From Cylindrobasidium torrendii FP15055 ss-10 (Eukaryota; Basidiomycota; Agaricomycetes; Agaricales; Physalacriaceae), in the NCBI GenBank assembly GCA_000934385.1, contig KN880825.1, positions 1-17,011 on the forward strand: a stretch of 17,011 nt of DNA, written 5' to 3'. Position 1 is the first letter of the stretch; each line of letters starts with the position of its first letter. The position numbers and the translations under genes are program-made. This document shows, piece after piece, positions 16,939 through 17,011 of this stretch. The notes under the pieces were generated by a model. It was given only the letters and a program-made list of their open reading frames with translations, made no database searches and was not told the origin of the DNA.

Positions 16939-17011
16939 GGACGATCATAGGTAGTTGTACTTTAGCTTGAATCTCGTTTGTCTTCCCGACTCCTTGTGTG
17001 ATTGCTCCTCT

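Larger units (their letters stand above)
16645..17011 (+). other. Possible partial LTR or promoter region at the right edge
   Basis: No protein gene is supported. The stretch begins with TGTCATGACCC after a short C-run, contains a direct repeat (16705-16724 and 16762-16781) and a TATATAAA box at 16931-16938, followed by T/C-rich sequence. This layout would fit a U3-R part of an LTR running off the window, or an ordinary promoter of a gene to the right. Confidence 0.25.

Overview
The window looks like nuclear DNA of a filamentous basidiomycete, probably an Agaricomycete. Its genes are dense with very short spliceosomal introns (46-56 nt in nearly every case; GT-AG except one GC-AG) and CTGAC/CTAAC-like branch sites. 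The recognisable families (Ser/Thr-rich secreted cupredoxin, Mso1 homologue, mitochondrial sulfide:quinone oxidoreductase, Ty3-type retroelement) fit that assignment. No bacterial operon, rRNA, tRNA or CRISPR signal was seen.

Left half (1-8.2 kb): a large Ty3/gypsy-type retroelement on the minus strand. One uninterrupted 2554-codon frame carries a long N-terminal extension, a Gly/Pro-rich segment, gag, a CCHC knuckle, an aspartic protease, reverse transcriptase, RNase H and the start of integrase. It stops inside the integrase core next to a TG-rich tract, and no LTR pair is visible. The most unusual signal in the window is a 16-nt sequence present eight times, all in the same orientation, and only in this element: six times in the polyprotein frame, always read as RAAESA and mostly between enzymatic domains, and twice in the untranslated leader. 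The copies can fold into the same bulged hairpin, and every difference between copies is compatible with that fold.

Middle (8.2-12.7 kb): remnants of a gene with an OTT_1508-like deaminase domain, broken by several frame changes and lying directly upstream of the retroelement leader. It is followed on the minus strand by a seven-exon gene for a secreted, probably GPI-anchored cupredoxin with an 11-residue His/Met repeat, and its CCAAT/TATA promoter.

Right half (12.7-17 kb): an Mso1-like Sec1-binding protein (minus) and a sulfide:quinone oxidoreductase gene (plus) diverge from a 259-bp shared promoter. The oxidoreductase is predicted to contain an 8-nt microexon, and the Mso1 gene a GC-AG intron. 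A small basic coiled-coil protein gene (minus) is convergent with the oxidoreductase gene. The right edge holds a TATA box and direct repeats that could be a promoter or a partial LTR.

Exon models were assembled by eye from splice consensus and reading-frame continuity. The three multi-exon models with recognised products sum to whole codons. Family names rest on recognised motifs, not on database searches.
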